The notes: generated from the sequence alone by a model not told the origin. A DNA stretch of 64,000 bases from Gnetum montanum (GCA_015680685.1 MNCI01014694.1:1025025-1089024), one strand, 5' to 3'. Positions 21,535-34,400 are shown, counted from the stretch's first letter. Numbers and translations are program-made.

Positions 21535-22631
21535 GTTTCTTTTAAGCTTTCAAATAAGGAGGAAATAATACTATCGTAATAAGATTGATAATACCGTGAG
21601 GATTCCTCTGTATACCGTGTTCCTAATTTTACACAAAGCATTATTCCTTACCATAAAGGAGAGATCGCAAAGCTTGATTATGAAAAAGAAAACAATCAAC
21701 AGGTGTATCATTTTCTCAGATGGTTTAGCTGTATAGTTCTTTAAAAAATAGATTAATCTAGATGATTCCAAAGTAGAGAAAACAATTCATAGTTTTGTCA
21801 CTTTATTCCGATAGTGACATAAGGTCCAGCTCTGCACTACAGAGAATCCAATGTTGCTTAGGATCGAAGATTATAACATTCTGTTTTATTTGGTAATCCA
21901 CTTAGATCATTATATTTCTTCTTTCCGTTTTGTTTACCAGGAGAAGAATCTGCAGACGAATTGGTAAGTAGAAGTGCAAGAAATTTACACAACGTTTCAA
22001 CATGAATAATACAAAATAATTAAATAAATTAAGAGTGCTATCACTTTCTTCCAAAAGTGACATGGTATAGCTGTATCCAGTAAGTATCATTTACTTACAG
22101 AAAATATTAAAAGAGAAATCTACGTGGTTCCAAATAAGATAGCCATTGCTAATGTGGTCACTTTATTCCAATTTTGAAAATCTTGAGGTGGAAGACTAGC
22201 ATTTTTATTTCTTCTTTTCTTTCTTGAGGTGGAAGAAGTCTTTTGAATGGGTGCGCAGAACATTTACCGGGAGGTTAACATGAACAATATAATGATAATA
22301 TTTTAAATATTTTACTATTAATTTTTATTTTTTGAAGTTTCAAAATGTATTATAATCTAGATTTAGTAATTTTAAAATAGAATAAAAAGGGCTGCAACGG
22401 TTAAATTTAAAATTTTGTTGTTAATTTCTATATCTAAGCTAGTTTAGTATTTGCCCGAGTGTAACTCTTTTGCAGAGCTTTTTCACCCCGAACAGAATAT
22501 TTTGGCGAGCTTTTAATCAGACATTGATGTTAGAGTAGCATTGACCTATTCCCCTCATGCTTCTGTGCGTAGTCAATAAGAATCATGCTCCGTGTTTTCT
22601 TTTATTACTGATTTCTTAAGTACCCTAGAGG
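21535..22631. other. unassigned DNA with a diverged direct repeat and more CpG than its surroundings
   Basis: No coding frame of note. Two diverged copies of a 200-300 bp segment are visible: about 21735-22030 and 22095-22320. Each contains a .gattccaaa/ggttccaaa block, then tcactttattcca, then tttcttctttc, then aca.g.t..aacatgaa.aataca. At 22430-22580 several CpGs survive (gcaacgg, cccgagt, cccgaac, ggcgag, tgcgtag), unlike the transposons nearby. This may be low-copy host DNA. Confidence 0.45.
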
Positions 22632-22711
22632 AGTACATTCTAATACTCTTCTTCAAGAATTAGTTTCTTGAAGTACATTCTAATACTCTTCTTCAAGAAT
22701 TAGTTTCTTGA
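22632..22711. repeat. identical 40-bp tandem duplication
   Basis: 22632-22671 and 22672-22711 are identical. Each unit contains cttcaagaa and ttcttga(ag), so each can form a 9-bp stem with a short loop. Perfect identity amid decayed DNA means a recent duplication or an assembly artefact. Confidence 0.9.
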
Positions 22712-24210
22712 CTTAATCTTTCATATTTGCAAATTTATGAATGATCATAAACTTTCCTTTCTTTCTTTAAGTATTAGGTTTTTTTTCTCCCCTTATGAAT
22801 TTGGGAACATGAAACTTAACATTCCTTACTTAAGAACTTCATCAATTATTCTCTTTTATCTTCATCTTGTAATCTTGGTCATGATTTCATCTTTTTCCTT
22901 TTACTCTTAATAGGGTCAATTCCTTTATCATATTCTTTAGTTCAGAATATATGTTTGTGCTTTTTATTATTCTTAAAATTAATGTTACAAGGTTTTAAAA
23001 ACTAACTATTCTAATGACTTATTGATCCTTATTTCTTGTTTCAAAATTCTAGCCAACAATATGTGCAAAATGAATCCTGAGTGATGTGCATGACTTATCT
23101 TCCTTTGAAGGGCTTGAAATTCTTAGTACGCAACCCTCGTATGGGTCTACATATTCCATGTGAAGGCCTTCCTAGATCCTTTATATGCCAGGATCTACCC
23201 TACACTTGGATGAATGAATTCTCATTTGCATATGACCACGTCATTTCATATTATGCCTCTAGTATTGTGGAATGTTGTTTATATGATCTCCTTATATTTA
23301 TTTCCTGCAAAATGTGGGGCAATTTCACGTCCATCTTATATCTTGATCCTCCTTTCTTAATTTAGTATGTGGACTAGTAATTAAGAAGTTTATGATGGGA
23401 TCCACTTTCTTTGTCATAACTATTATTTTCTTTAAACTAAAATACTCTCTTCATCATTTTCTACCTTGTATTCTTAATAAAAAAATTTCTATCTTGAAAC
23501 GTGTATCAAATTTTGGTTTAAAATGGGACTGTGATTGGATCTTATCTCATGATACTCATGAGTTGAAGTTTCAAGATTAGCTACCAAAACTTTGAGATAA
23601 CTTTTCTACCAAATCTCTCTCATTTTAATAATTAGTCATGATTCAAACACTTTTATCTTGCTACTTGTCAATTTGCATTTGACATGTGGTACCAATTTAC
23701 TATTTTTGCAAATAAAACTATTGCTTGACAAATCCTTTCTTCTTGTTACTTGGATGATCATGATAAATTCTCCTTCCTATAATTCTTTCATTATTTAATT
23801 AGTACCTATTTATTCTCTATTATATTTCTCAACTAATTATCTACTTTGGTTTTGATTTTGCTTAACTTTCCTTTGATATAATTACAGTTAACATGGTAGT
23901 TTTAATTTATGGTTATTCTAAAACATTGTCTTCCTTGATACATGTCTTTTTGAGCTTTGATTTATAGATGATATTTTAAATCCATCTTCTTATGTAGATA
24001 TTCTTCATCCTTTAGTTCTCTTTGTAAATCTCTCATACTTGTAGAAGTCATCTTTATAATATCTTTGTTCAATTTTTTCTCATCATCTATTGTCTTTGTA
24101 ACTTTCTTTATAGACTTTCTTGACAAAAAGTCTGTGTTACTCAATATCTTGAACTTCTACTACTTTTCATGAGCTTTTTATTCTTGATTTGAATATAACT
24201 GCTTCTACTT
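22712..24210. other. AT-rich unassigned DNA
   Basis: Translations on both strands show no domain I recognise. On the reverse strand 24144-23962 gives a 60-residue Lys-rich frame just downstream of the PBS-like site at 24211. That would be the position of gag if a reverse-strand copia element lies here, but similarity is lacking. Confidence 0.4.
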
Positions 24211-24224
24211 GCTTTGATATCATG
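24211..24224 (-). other. possible copia primer binding site on the reverse strand
   Basis: Read on the reverse strand this is ...gtctaaCA followed by TGATATCAAAGC. It matches the copia PBS TGGTATCAGAGC with two G-to-A changes, and it lies immediately after a CA dinucleotide as an LTR end should. If real, a decayed LTR lies to the right (24223-24751, cut by copy C) and an element body to the left. Confidence 0.4.
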
Positions 24225-24751
24225 TTAGACTTCCTATATGTTTAATGAGTTGCATTGTTGTTGCAACACTACATCATTACCTTAATATCCTTTACAAGGA
24301 GATACACTTTTCATAAGGGATAATAACAACATTCTCCAAGTTATCTTTAGAATTCCCTAGGATGTGATAAGTAGGAAATAATATTATGGAATTATAAGAT
24401 CATAGCTCTCATTATGATGATATCTACTCTTTATAATTTCCTCTATTGTGAGTATCATGAGTCTTACTAAGTCCTCTTATGATGAATAGAGTTATGTTGC
24501 ACTAATTCCATAACTTAGTATTATTTTTGATTTTTGTATATCATAATATTCATTTTTGGGCTTATTGTAATTCTAGAATATATTATTCTAGTGAAGTTGA
24601 TATTCCTCTAGTAGTTCATCTTCTTCTACATCATATTTATTTTTACATCATAAGTTGATAATACACATATAACTATTATTCATAACGTGTTGTATTAGAA
24701 AATTCTATACATAGACTTATAGTAGTAGAAGTCTTTACTTCATTAAGTATT
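24225..24751. other. possible decayed copia LTR, or unassigned DNA
   Basis: No coding. If the PBS at 24211-24222 is genuine this is the 3' end of its LTR in reverse orientation, interrupted at 24752 by gypsy copy C. Nothing else is recognised. Confidence 0.3.
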
Positions 24752-25532
24752 TGATGAATGATTTTTTGTTAGGCTCTCATGATGCATTATCAGATATCCG
24801 ATATCGCGAGATGTGTGTCAGCCTATAAATACAATACTTGGGTGCATGATTCATTAATTTCATTTCTTAGTTGTAGCGAAGCTCTTATAGTTTACTTCCG
24901 AGAGTTAGAATATTTTTTGAGTGCCCATAGTAGGAGTCAAAGAAGTGTACAGATCTTTATTCAAGCACTAATATACTTGAGCATGATAGTGTGAATGACA
25001 ATAAAGATGAGCTTTTCAAATCAACACTTGGAATATATTAATGTTTTCTTTATGCATTTAATATTCATGCAATCTACCTTAATGAATTTTAACTAAGTAA
25101 TTAATATCAACTAAATAGCAATAATAAGCACAACCACTTCAAGCATACGTTTAACGCTTGATAACCGAGTGGTGCTATAATGTGTTTAGGATGTGTACAG
25201 AAGATGGGAATGGATGCCTATGTTAGGATTAGTTAAGTTTTAGTTAGTTACTAGATTAATTAGATTGATTACACATTAAATTTACTTTGTTTGCAACACT
25301 TAGGCAACTAAACCATAAAAGACAAAATGATAAAAATCAAATGCCTCAGTTACACTTAACCATACACTTGCACTTCACAAGTGGAACTAAGAAGACAATG
25401 ATTGCAATGATTAGATTCGCCCCCTAGAACTCAGTGTACTTAGAGAGCTAAAGTCTATGGAATTTGACTAGATCGCTTAGTGATTGCTAGTGATTTGCAT
25501 GGTTGGACATAGGGTATGCTCACCAAACATCA
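24752..25532 (+). repeat. 5' LTR of gypsy copy C
   Basis: 781 bp from TGATGA to ACATCA (one change from TCATCA). The TATA box cctataaataca is near 24820. It shares the block gagtgcccatagtaggagtcaaagaagtgtaca with the 3' LTR at 58725. It is shorter than the 3' LTR because one unit of a ccaatatta.at..t repeat is missing at about 24775. Confidence 0.85.
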
Positions 25533-25533
25533 T

Positions 25534-25551
25534 TGGCACCATTGCTAGGGA
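25534..25551 (+). other. primer binding site of gypsy copy C
   Basis: tggcaccattgctaggga, one base after the LTR. The Athila/Tat-type site, usually ascribed to tRNA-Asp, is TGGCGCCGTTGCCGGGGA. All four differences are C/G transitions, three of them at CpG sites. This fixes the orientation and the clade. Confidence 0.9.
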
Positions 25552-28200
25552 TTTTAGTTAGCTACATGCGCTATCTAGGACTTAGTGAAAATTATTCAAA
25601 ATCATTGTAACGAACCTTAAAGTAGAAATCATTCAAAATAATAATAATAATTGTAAAAGTACACTGGTATTTTCTTTTAATCTAAAATATCTTCTTCTCA
25701 CAACAATGATTCTACATCAAGGTTCAAGCATACATCCAATCAACAAAGGAATGAATGGTCAAATCGGTCAGTGCCCCAATAATGTAGAGCGGCATATACT
25801 CATCCTAATGAGTATGTGCTAGACTTCATCTTCATCTTACATCAAGATGAATAGTTGTGGTGTAGGAACATGGAGGGCAACATTATGTTGCTACTTGATC
25901 AATTAGTTTCTACGATGCTACACCAAACTCTTATGAGGTCCAGCATCCAAGGGCTCAATGTTGAATACATCATGCAAGACCATGAATATTGGGATTACCA
26001 TCCCACTAAGGCACAACACAAAATAGATCGATAATAGGAGAGGCACTATGAAGCTTCAAAGGAAAAATGGTTCAATAACCCCTTGTTCCTAATGGGTCAA
26101 AAAGATAGTAAAGATCCCTTCTCTTAGAGTTCTCAATTCATTGACTATCATCCCCTTGGTTTCAATGAAGGAGACTTGAATCATAATTTACAGTCCATTG
26201 TAAACAATCCTAGTCTAGGCAAGAACAGGTCCCATGATCATGGGGGATCCAAAGAGGAAAGTCATGAGAGAGACAAGGACAAGCATCATGATGATGCTCA
26301 TGGCCTTAACCACAAGCGAGGGGGTAGCAATCATTGTGGTTGTGCTAGTCCTCCTTCCTCTTCACCTTCATCATCCTCTTCTTCCTCCTCTAGGTCTAAC
26401 TAAAGCTATAGAGGATGTGACCATGATGGAGGTGATTGACGAGATAGAGATGATCATAGGGCCCACTAGACTAGTCAAGACTAAGGATGTGAGCAATCAA
26501 GGGAGGCCACCACTATGAAAGAAGGGATAGTAGAGGATATCATGGTCATCATGGCCATCACAGAGGCTATGATCATGATGAGCCTTTGCTTGTGATAAGG
26601 AACATGTTAAATATTGTAGAGGTAGTGAGAATTCCAACAAGGCATGTGAAAGATAGCAGAATCAAGCAATTGGATATGAAAAATATCTCCAAGTTTGAAA
26701 GGGAATTAAATCAAATCCACAAAACCATTTTCAAGTGTTTCATGATGCTTGTGCCTTATAGAACATGGAGAATGAATGAAAAAAATTAAAGCTATTTCCA
26801 AGGACACTCACCAAATAAGGTAAAAGTTGGTATTGATCCTTGGAGGTAGAATTAATCTATTACTAGAGTATGATGCTTGAACTCTTCAATGATAAGTATC
26901 AAACATATTCCTGAGTGTCCAACTTGATAAAGTAGATCCAACGTTGGAAATAAGGAACACATGAACCCTTGGACAACCATGGATAGGTACTATTTGCTCT
27001 TGCATTGATGTCTTGGCCATGGTTATTCTCAAAGGAAGTAGCTCTACCATATCATAAATGGGCTCTGCACATAAACATGGAGAACTCTTAGGGTCTATGC
27101 TTAAGGGAGACTTTCAAAATTAAGGGCTCATCAAATTCAAAGGTTGATTGAGTAGGCTGCAAAAGAAGAAGGAGAGTTGAAAAAAAATTAGAAAAGAATA
27201 CAATTGGGACTCTTTCATCCACAAAAGGGAAGTCTGGTTTTGTGACAATGAGGAGGATGCACTAGTTAATGAGGTGGTATAGCGAAAGATCTTACTAATT
27301 AAAAAATCTATTTCTAATATTTTAATGAAGGTAGACAACATGTGGGACTATTTGGATGAAAAGTTCCAAACTACTCTAAAAATAGTAGAGGAATCCAAAG
27401 AGCAAAGTAGTGATCATGATCATAGGAGAAGGAAGGAAGCTGAATGTGCCTACCAAAGGGGTAAGGGTAAGGTTGCTATAGTAGAGGGGGTTAAGGAGTC
27501 TGAAACAAATGATGATGGTGGATGTGACATCTTCCACTATGAACATCCTAAGAGATGTTGCCCTATCATGTTACACTTGCAAGAGTTTGGGGTGTACAAT
27601 CTATATCCTAGATTGGCTAAAAGGCAAGCACCTAGAAGGTTGCCTTATCCTTAAGGAAACCTCAAGCAGTTCCACCAACAACAAGCCTACTATCCAAGTG
27701 GAGCTCCACCACAACCTTATAAGAAATACCAGTAGTGGAAGCACCCATATTCATGGGGGATGTCACCACTAAGGCAATAGTACCCTTACCAATAGCTTGA
27801 TCCATATGGGTACTATATTGAACAACCCATTTCTTCATGTGACTCTTTCTATCACGCTTCATTCCATCATCACTACTATCCCCATGAATACTAAAAAGCA
27901 CAATCTCCAAGAGGGGAATCCCAATTTTCTCACTACCCTCCTTAGTCTTCTGCACATGTCTCTTTGCCCTTAGCTCAATTACCACTTGCTCCATCATTGC
28001 AAAGCAAAATCCCAACCTAGCTTCAGCAACATAATTCCACAAGGGCTATTAACTTATAGTCGACTCCTTAGTTAAGTGGTTGATAAACCATATATAGAAA
28101 AAGATCATTCTTTCAAACTAACAATCCTACAAAAACCTCATATACATATGCAACTAATAGCTCTTCTTCTCCCTTATCCTCTGCATCTACATCCTTCAAG
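25552..28200 (+). pseudogene. gag region of gypsy copy C
   Basis: Leader and N-terminal part are poorly preserved. A block around 25990-26180 (KEKWFNNPLFLMGQ, then FNEGDLNHNL) is followed by a low-complexity basic/acidic and serine run (26220-26400: KEESHERDKDKHHDDAHG, then a poly-Ser tract). From 27325 the C-terminal gag is clear: LDEKFQTTLKIVEESKEQSSD, RRKEAECAYQRGKGK, then CDIFHYEHPKRCCPIM. The Pro/Gln/Tyr linker to about 28050 follows, matching copy A at 8-650. Several frame changes and stops occur. Gag plausibly starts near 25705, but no start can be fixed. Confidence 0.65.
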
Positions 28201-28620
28201 TTTCCTTCAAATCGAAAACCTACCAAAGTTCATATCATCATGTTGACCCATGTGGTAATTGATTAGATTATGGTTGGCCACCTTCCCAAGAAAATATTTG
28301 ATCTTGGAAGTTCCCTTATTTACCTACAAATCATTGGGAATAAGCATTTCAAGGCTCTTCTGAATTTAGGTTCTAGTGTAACTTTGATATCTTATGAGAT
28401 GCACAAAGCCTGGAACCTACCTCCACTCAAGAAGAGCAACATTCATCTTGAGTTGACATATCAATCCATCATTGTTCCTTTGGGGCTAGTAAAGGACATT
28501 ACAACCACTGTTTGTGGGTGGTCCTATCCTACCAACTTCTTACTAATTCGTGTTGATAACTACAAGGAAATTTTTCCAATCATCATGGGAAGGATTTGGT
28601 TGAGCACCATTGATGCATGA
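28201..28620 (+). pseudogene. protease remnant, gypsy copy C
   Basis: Best preserved protease of the three copies, open from 28270 to 28617. It reads SSLIYLQIIGNKHFKALLN, then LGSSVTLISYEMHKAW, then PLKKSNIHLEL, GLVKDITTTVCGW and PIIMGRIWLSTIDA. The catalytic triplet is NLG with Asn (AAT, 28363-28365) in place of Asp, as in A and D. It ends at a TGA, but the frame continues into the linker at 28621. Confidence 0.82.
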
Positions 28621-30373
28621 TTGGTAATCAAAGACCTCTTCTTGAAGATTTTCAAGAAAAATACATTTAGGAAGATAGAGAAGAAGAGAATTCTATGCAG
28701 TGACATAGGGTGCAACTATGTGCAAAAACCATGGTCTGTAAAAAGTACATTGATCACAGTATGTAGACAGTGTGTAGAAATGTCTAAAATTCAAAGGTTC
28801 TTATACACAATAGTCACAAAATCAAAGGATACCAAGTGGGTGACAACTAATCTGGATAGCAGCCCAGCAATTTTCATGGAACCAACTAAGATCCAGATAG
28901 GTGCCTATGTTGAAGGCATGGATGAGATGGAGCAAATCCATTGTTAACTCTTTGATGAACTTGATGACACTTATTGGGAAGAGTTGAAAATACCTAAGAA
29001 CTTTAAACAAGAGCCCCTTGAGTTAATAACTCTACTTTCCAACATGGAATATGCTTTTCTGAATAATGGAATACTAGTGATAGTCAATGCCAACCTTGCT
29101 TCTGAACAAAAATAGAAGCTATTAAAGTTGGTCAACAAATGGCCAATAACCTTTGCTTGGTCATATCCTGAACTCAACAAGATTGATCCTAGGATATGCT
29201 AGCATTGCATCTATACAAATTCTTCCATGAAGCCAAAGAGACAACAATAGTGATGGTTGAATCCCAAACTCAAGCAAATCATCAAAGAGGAGATTGAATA
29301 ACTCATCAAGATAGAGTTCATCTATCCCATTACCAATAGCAAGTGGGCTAGTCCACTGGTGATAGTGTTGAAGAAAGGTGGCAAGTGGAGGGTTTGTATT
29401 TAATTCAAGCTATTGAACATGGTGACTTACAAAGATCATTTTTCATTATCATTTGTGCACCAAGTGTTAGACACCATTTTTGAGTGTTAGTTTTATAGCT
29501 TTCTCAATGGTTATAATGGCTATAACCAAATTTAGATTGCACTCGAGGATTAGACCAAAACCACGTTCACAAGCCCTTAGTGGACTTTTGCATACAAAAA
29601 GATGCCATTCAGCTTTTGCAATGCTCCTACAACCTTCGAATGCCTTGTCCTAAGCATCTTTCAATAGTAGATTGGTAGTGGGGTGGAAGTCCTCATGGAT
29701 GGCTTCTCCACTTATGGTGCTACATTTGAGCAAGCCTTGGACCACCTTGAGCAAGTACTAAAAAGGTGTGTGAAGATCAACCTTTGGATCAACTGGGAGA
29801 AAAGCCACATGATGGTCTAGGAAGGCATTGTCTTGGGGCACAGAATATCACAACTAGGGATTGAGGTGGACCCTAAGAAAATAAGGATCATCTATGAAAT
29901 TACCTATCAATTAGAAACTATCAAAGATGTCTAGTCATTCCTTGGTCATACTGGCTCCTACTAACACTTCATAGAGAATTTCTTTAAAATATCCAAATTG
30001 TTGGTGGAGCTTAAAAGAAGGATGCTCCATTCTTCTAGACTGAGGAAAGTGAGAATGCATTCTAGCAACTTAAGCTCAAGCTTGTAGAAACTCCACAAGC
30101 ACCTGATCGGTCCATACCATTCCACCTTATGATGGATGCATCAAATTATTCCTTGGGAGTAGTGCTCACACAAATGGACAATCAGAAACATCCATACTAT
30201 ATCCACTATATGGGCCAAGGCATTGTGGGTGCAAAGCTAAATTACACCACAATAAAGAAAGAGTTTATAAAGGTGGTGTATGCCTTAGAGAAATTCAAGC
30301 ACTATGTGCTTGGGTACAAGGTATTTGTGCATATAGACCATAGTGCAATCTAGTTCCTAATGAAAAAACCAAC
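28621..30373 (+). pseudogene. reverse transcriptase and start of RNase H, gypsy copy C
   Basis: The linker resembles copies A and D (EGMDEMEQIHC, then ITFAWSYPELNKIDPRIC). Reverse transcriptase includes PKLKQIIKEEIE, then PLVIVLKKGGKWRVCI, YNGYNQI and KMPFSFCNAPTTF. VEVLMDGFSTYG follows (FMDD changed to LMDG) and then EGIVLGHRIS. A small deletion near 30010 shifts the frame. RNase H then reads MMDASNYSLGVVLTQMDNQKHPYY and continues to HIDHSAI..FLMKKP. At 30374 the coding stops abruptly at the edge of element H. It resumes at 54826 in the same domain. Confidence 0.87.
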
Positions 30374-31822
30374 TAATAAGCCAAGAAAGATTCAATACTA
30401 GATTATGTGAATAATTATCTTTGATGCATAAATTATCACCTCATCTATGACTAACTCGTGAGTCGTATCTATGGAGGAACAATTCAAAGTCAAACAATCA
30501 TCAAGACATAAAATAATTATAATCAAATCCAATCAAATTCCACACATATGACTATCATTTATAAGTAAAACATGAATTATCACCCTAACTTCTAATATTA
30601 AGTTCAAGAGTGAAAATTAATGATTAAATCAAATTGAAATCATAAATACAAGCAAAGATTATGAGGATTACAAGGGAGACTTTACCTAATTTGTAATTCT
30701 ACCTTACTATTTCCATAGTGCAACAAACTAAATAGCCCGATAATGGACTCTAATGGTCTATAGTTGCCACAAGGCTCAATGAATCCTCACTTAACAATTC
30801 TTTAAAGGAAATTTATTTCAACATGACATGGGTTCTCTTGGGTATTGATTCTAAGTGTTTTCCCTAGGTATTGAATCCCCTAGGTTTTCTCCTTTTGGTG
30901 TCCCTTAGATGCTCCCTAGGTTCCACCTAGGTTCCCATTCAGTGCTCCATTAATAAAAAGTGGAATGTCTTATTTATATCAAAAAATGTTTAAAAATAAT
31001 TATTTTAATAATAGATTGATGCAAAATAATTCGATACCAATCTACAATAATTGGTGTAAATTTCCAAGTCTAGCATCCTTTTATCTTAAATTAATATGGA
31101 AGCCACATCTTCCATGTGCATGATGCTCCACTCCCCTCCATGTATTCACCATCCCCATTGGCTCCTACCTTCTCACTCTCATTTTCCAAAAGTGGTCCAA
31201 TGGTAGCCAAAGACAAACAGATTCTATGAAATGAGATTTGAAAATTTGCATGTGCATTAGCCTTGGAATTCTATGCTAACGACCTTTGGTACACTTGTAG
31301 AAAAATAAGTTTTAGAGAAATGGTGAAGCAAAGAAGACATCATGTTGAGTGAAAATGCTGGCATTTTTAATGGCTTTTGCATTACCTTCTTCAAAACAAT
31401 AAGTATGCACAACGTCATTGCCAAAGATGTTTTCATTGTCATCCTAGAAACAATCCACAAAGAAGGCACATATGTCAATGTATGCTTCTCTGTAATTGGA
31501 TTGAAGGCCCTCAAATGCAAACAAAAAGAAATCCAAATTTTGTAGTGCTAGTGTTTCTCCACCTATACGAAGATGCTCCTCCTTGGTCACCTCCATTTCC
31601 TTGATCTTTTTAGGATGGAGGCAATGTAATTGGCCACCAATTCCAAACAAAGAGGTAGACCTCCATACATGGAGGCCAATTACTACAACTCTTGCTTTGG
31701 GATTATTATTTCTTACGTGGATTCTCCCAACAATTCCTATAATAGATTCTAAGGTTTTTGGGTTTGAATTGAGGCAAGGAGATGCATTACCTATAGTTTA
31801 GGAATGGTTTCCACTATAACTT

Positions 31823-32683
31823 AGTGCTTGAAAATGCACTATTGAACATGTGTTCAAAATACAGACCTCTACATGAGGCACACCAAGTATTCACCAAAAT
31901 GTGGTTCAGAGATTTAGTTTCATGGAATTCAATGATTTCTCATTATTCTAGGTAGGGTTATCGTCGTAGAGTGTGGAAGTTTTTGACACAAATATTTTTA
32001 GCAAGACATGTCCCAAACCTATCTACATGGAATTTCATGATATCCATCTTCTGTCAAAATGGTTTTCATAAGGATTCTTTGAAGTTGCTGAAGAAAATAG
32101 TGGTGGCAGTTATAAGTATTAGGCTAGATGCTAGAACCCTCACAAGTGCTCTAATGAGCTATGCCCAAATGGGAGCCATGAAGATGGGCAAAATAATATG
32201 TGGATGCATGTTGAAAAGATGCTTTTAGACTAATTTCATTACATAGATCTTGGTTCTTAACATCTACTACAAGTGTGGAGATGTAAAACCTACATCAAGA
32301 GTGTTTGATAGAATGTGCAAAAGGGATTCCATTTGCTTGAATGCTTTGATTGTAGGATTAGCTCAGAATGGTAGTTTCATGGATGCCATACAAGTTTTTG
32401 GGAAAATGCAATGGAACCCACAAGTGAAAACTAATGTAACAAGCATTATCAACGTTAGTCCAACACGTGCTAATGTTACAGCACTACAATAGGGGAAAGA
32501 GGTACATGCTTATGCCATAAGAATAGGGCTCCAACATTGAACTTCTATTGCTAATTCCTTCATTGACTTTTATGTAAAGTGTGGGAAGGTGTAGGATGCA
32601 TGCCTAGTTTTTGAAAGAATTCCTTATAGAGATGTGATGTCCCCAAATGAGGTCACTTTTGTGGCTTTGTTTCCTACCTATAA
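31823..32683 (+). pseudogene. PPR (PLS-type) gene fragment inside the left LTR of H
   Basis: Pentatricopeptide repeats, normally organelle RNA-binding proteins of plants. Repeats are readable in order: NALLNMCSKYRPLHEAHQVF, then FRDLVSWNSMISHYS, NLSTWNFMISIFCQNGFHKD and ARTLTSALMSYAQMGAMKMG. These are followed by KIICGCMLKRCF, NIYYKCGDVKPTSRVFDRM, RDSICLNALIVGLAQNGSF and KEVHAYAIRIGL. It ends FIDFYVKCGKV, then PNEVTFVALF. Most of it shares one frame. Stops lie at 32226, 32490 and a few other points. No start, organelle targeting sequence or C-terminal E/DYW domain is present. It is antisense to element H. The matching copy in the other LTR shows it was mobilised with the element. Confidence 0.82.
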
Positions 32684-34124
32684 CACTTTGCAACATCAAC
32701 ATCCTTCTTTGAATTAGTGCAACATGATTATGCTATTTGATGAGCCAAAGGATGTTGACATTGCCTTAATTATAATATATGTATAATATCTATATAGTTT
32801 ATATATAAATCTAGCTAAACTACCAATCTAGTTTTTGGTAAATGTGTTCTGGGAGTGTCCAAATCCCTTGAATTGTACTACCACTTGCTCCATCAGGAGG
32901 GAGGTTATGTATTGTGAGATGTCCAATCCTATAGTATCTAGATTCATAATACTAAATCCTATTTATTTGCATGATCATGCATGGTCTTGTAGAAAGTGAA
33001 CTCATAGTAAGCAAGAGCACCGAGAAGGAGGGAGTGAGAACCAGAAAGATTCCTACAATGAAATCAAGCCTCATACCCCTATAAAGTGAAATAGACCTTT
33101 ATCTCCTTTCTATACTATATAAGAGTTGCCCTGGCCATCATTGGTAAACCTAACTCTGGTCAGGATGATCACTTATTGAAGGGGTGGAAAAAGAAAAACA
33201 AAATTATTGTCATGCCATGACAAGGGACCTCTAGGGAATTTTCGTTTGCATTCATTAATTCCTTTGATCAAGGACATGGGAGGTGGTTCAACCCTCAAAT
33301 TGAAAGTGAAAGCCCCACTTTGTTCCTTTCCATTTTCATCATGTTGTCCAAGCTCATAGAGTTGTTCATTTTTGTCGATTCTCCAAGATCTCTACTACGA
33401 TCAATATCTAATATGGTGAACCCCCATCCAATAGTCAAGGTTCTTCCATAATCCCACTATCAAAACCAACTTCTATTCTAATCTGATCACATTCGAACAT
33501 ATATGTCTGGAGAATGAAGCCCCTATAGAGACATAATATAAAATGGCTAGTCAGGTAGAATAAAAAAGAAAACATTAATTAAGATCAATTGAAGGAACAC
33601 TAGCTCATGAACTTGGCCAGTCGAAAGAACCTAACTCATCAAGAAAACAAAAAAGGAGCCTTTACTAGTCATTTCATTAAGCCTATGAGAGAAGATTGGG
33701 TAGAAGAAGCTTTTAGCCATTGCTCTTTCAGTGCTATTTCCCAGTTTTCCAATGGTCTTTAGTCATTATTAAGCCTAGTATGGGGGTAACTCAAGGAAAA
33801 CTTCCCTACTTATGTGGAAAATCTCCCATTGGGAGATTCCTGTTTCATTGGGTAACTTGGGAAAAAGTTCCCCACATTACTAGGGGAACTCATGTAGTTC
33901 ATTTCCCACCCCTTCTATGGTCCTCCAATGGATACATCAATGCTAGTAGGTAGAAAAAGCAAAGTGGCAATACAAACAAGAAAGAAAGGAATGGTCATAG
34001 AGATGTGTGATATGCTTATCTATAATGGTGTGATGCTCGAGATGTGGAAGTAGCATAAGCTAAAAGAGCAAATGCGTTGAGCTAGCTTTGCAACCATTTC
34101 AAGGTCCCTATGTAAGACTTTGGA

Positions 34125-34400
34125 AGATATGTGGAAACACTTATCCTAAGGTGGTGTGTATCCTAAGGTAGCGTTTCAAGGAAATTCTAATCCTAAGGTA
34201 TTGCTTCAAAGCCTCTAAAAGGTTGTGTTTCAAGGAAACACTTGTGGAAAGGTGGTGTGTAGTATTATCCTAAGGGAGTGTTTCACGAAAATGCTTATCT
34301 AAAGGTAGCATTTCAAGGAAAATCAAGGACTCATTCCCCACACTAAGCCCTAAGGATGCTTTTCAAGGAAAAGCATCCCCAAAGTGAGCATCTTCATCAA
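34125..34400. repeat. cluster of short repeats built on cctaaggtagcgtttcaagg
   Basis: Six or more imperfect units of 25-45 bp combine tatcctaagg, tagcgtttcaaggaaa and acactt. A second, looser cluster of the same units is at 39066-39256. The units are not strictly tandem. Confidence 0.65.

Noticed and set aside
23081-23365. 94-residue open frame in the T-rich region
   Set aside because: No domain or repeat copy recognised and composition is as the surrounding AT-rich DNA. Left unannotated.
26176-26403. Ser/His-rich 75-residue open frame that could be a small gene
   Set aside because: It lies inside gypsy copy C's gag region in the expected frame and is low complexity. It is treated as part of gag.
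31257-31650. Overlapping open frames on both strands just before the PPR fragment
   Set aside because: They overlap each other on both strands. The area is part of H's LTR, repeated in part at 46910. No frame is conserved between the two LTR copies.
34158-34185. cctaaggtagcg matches a conserved stretch of large-subunit rRNA
   Set aside because: The match is only about 12 bases. The flanks do not follow rRNA, and the motif repeats within a minisatellite-like cluster, so it is chance.
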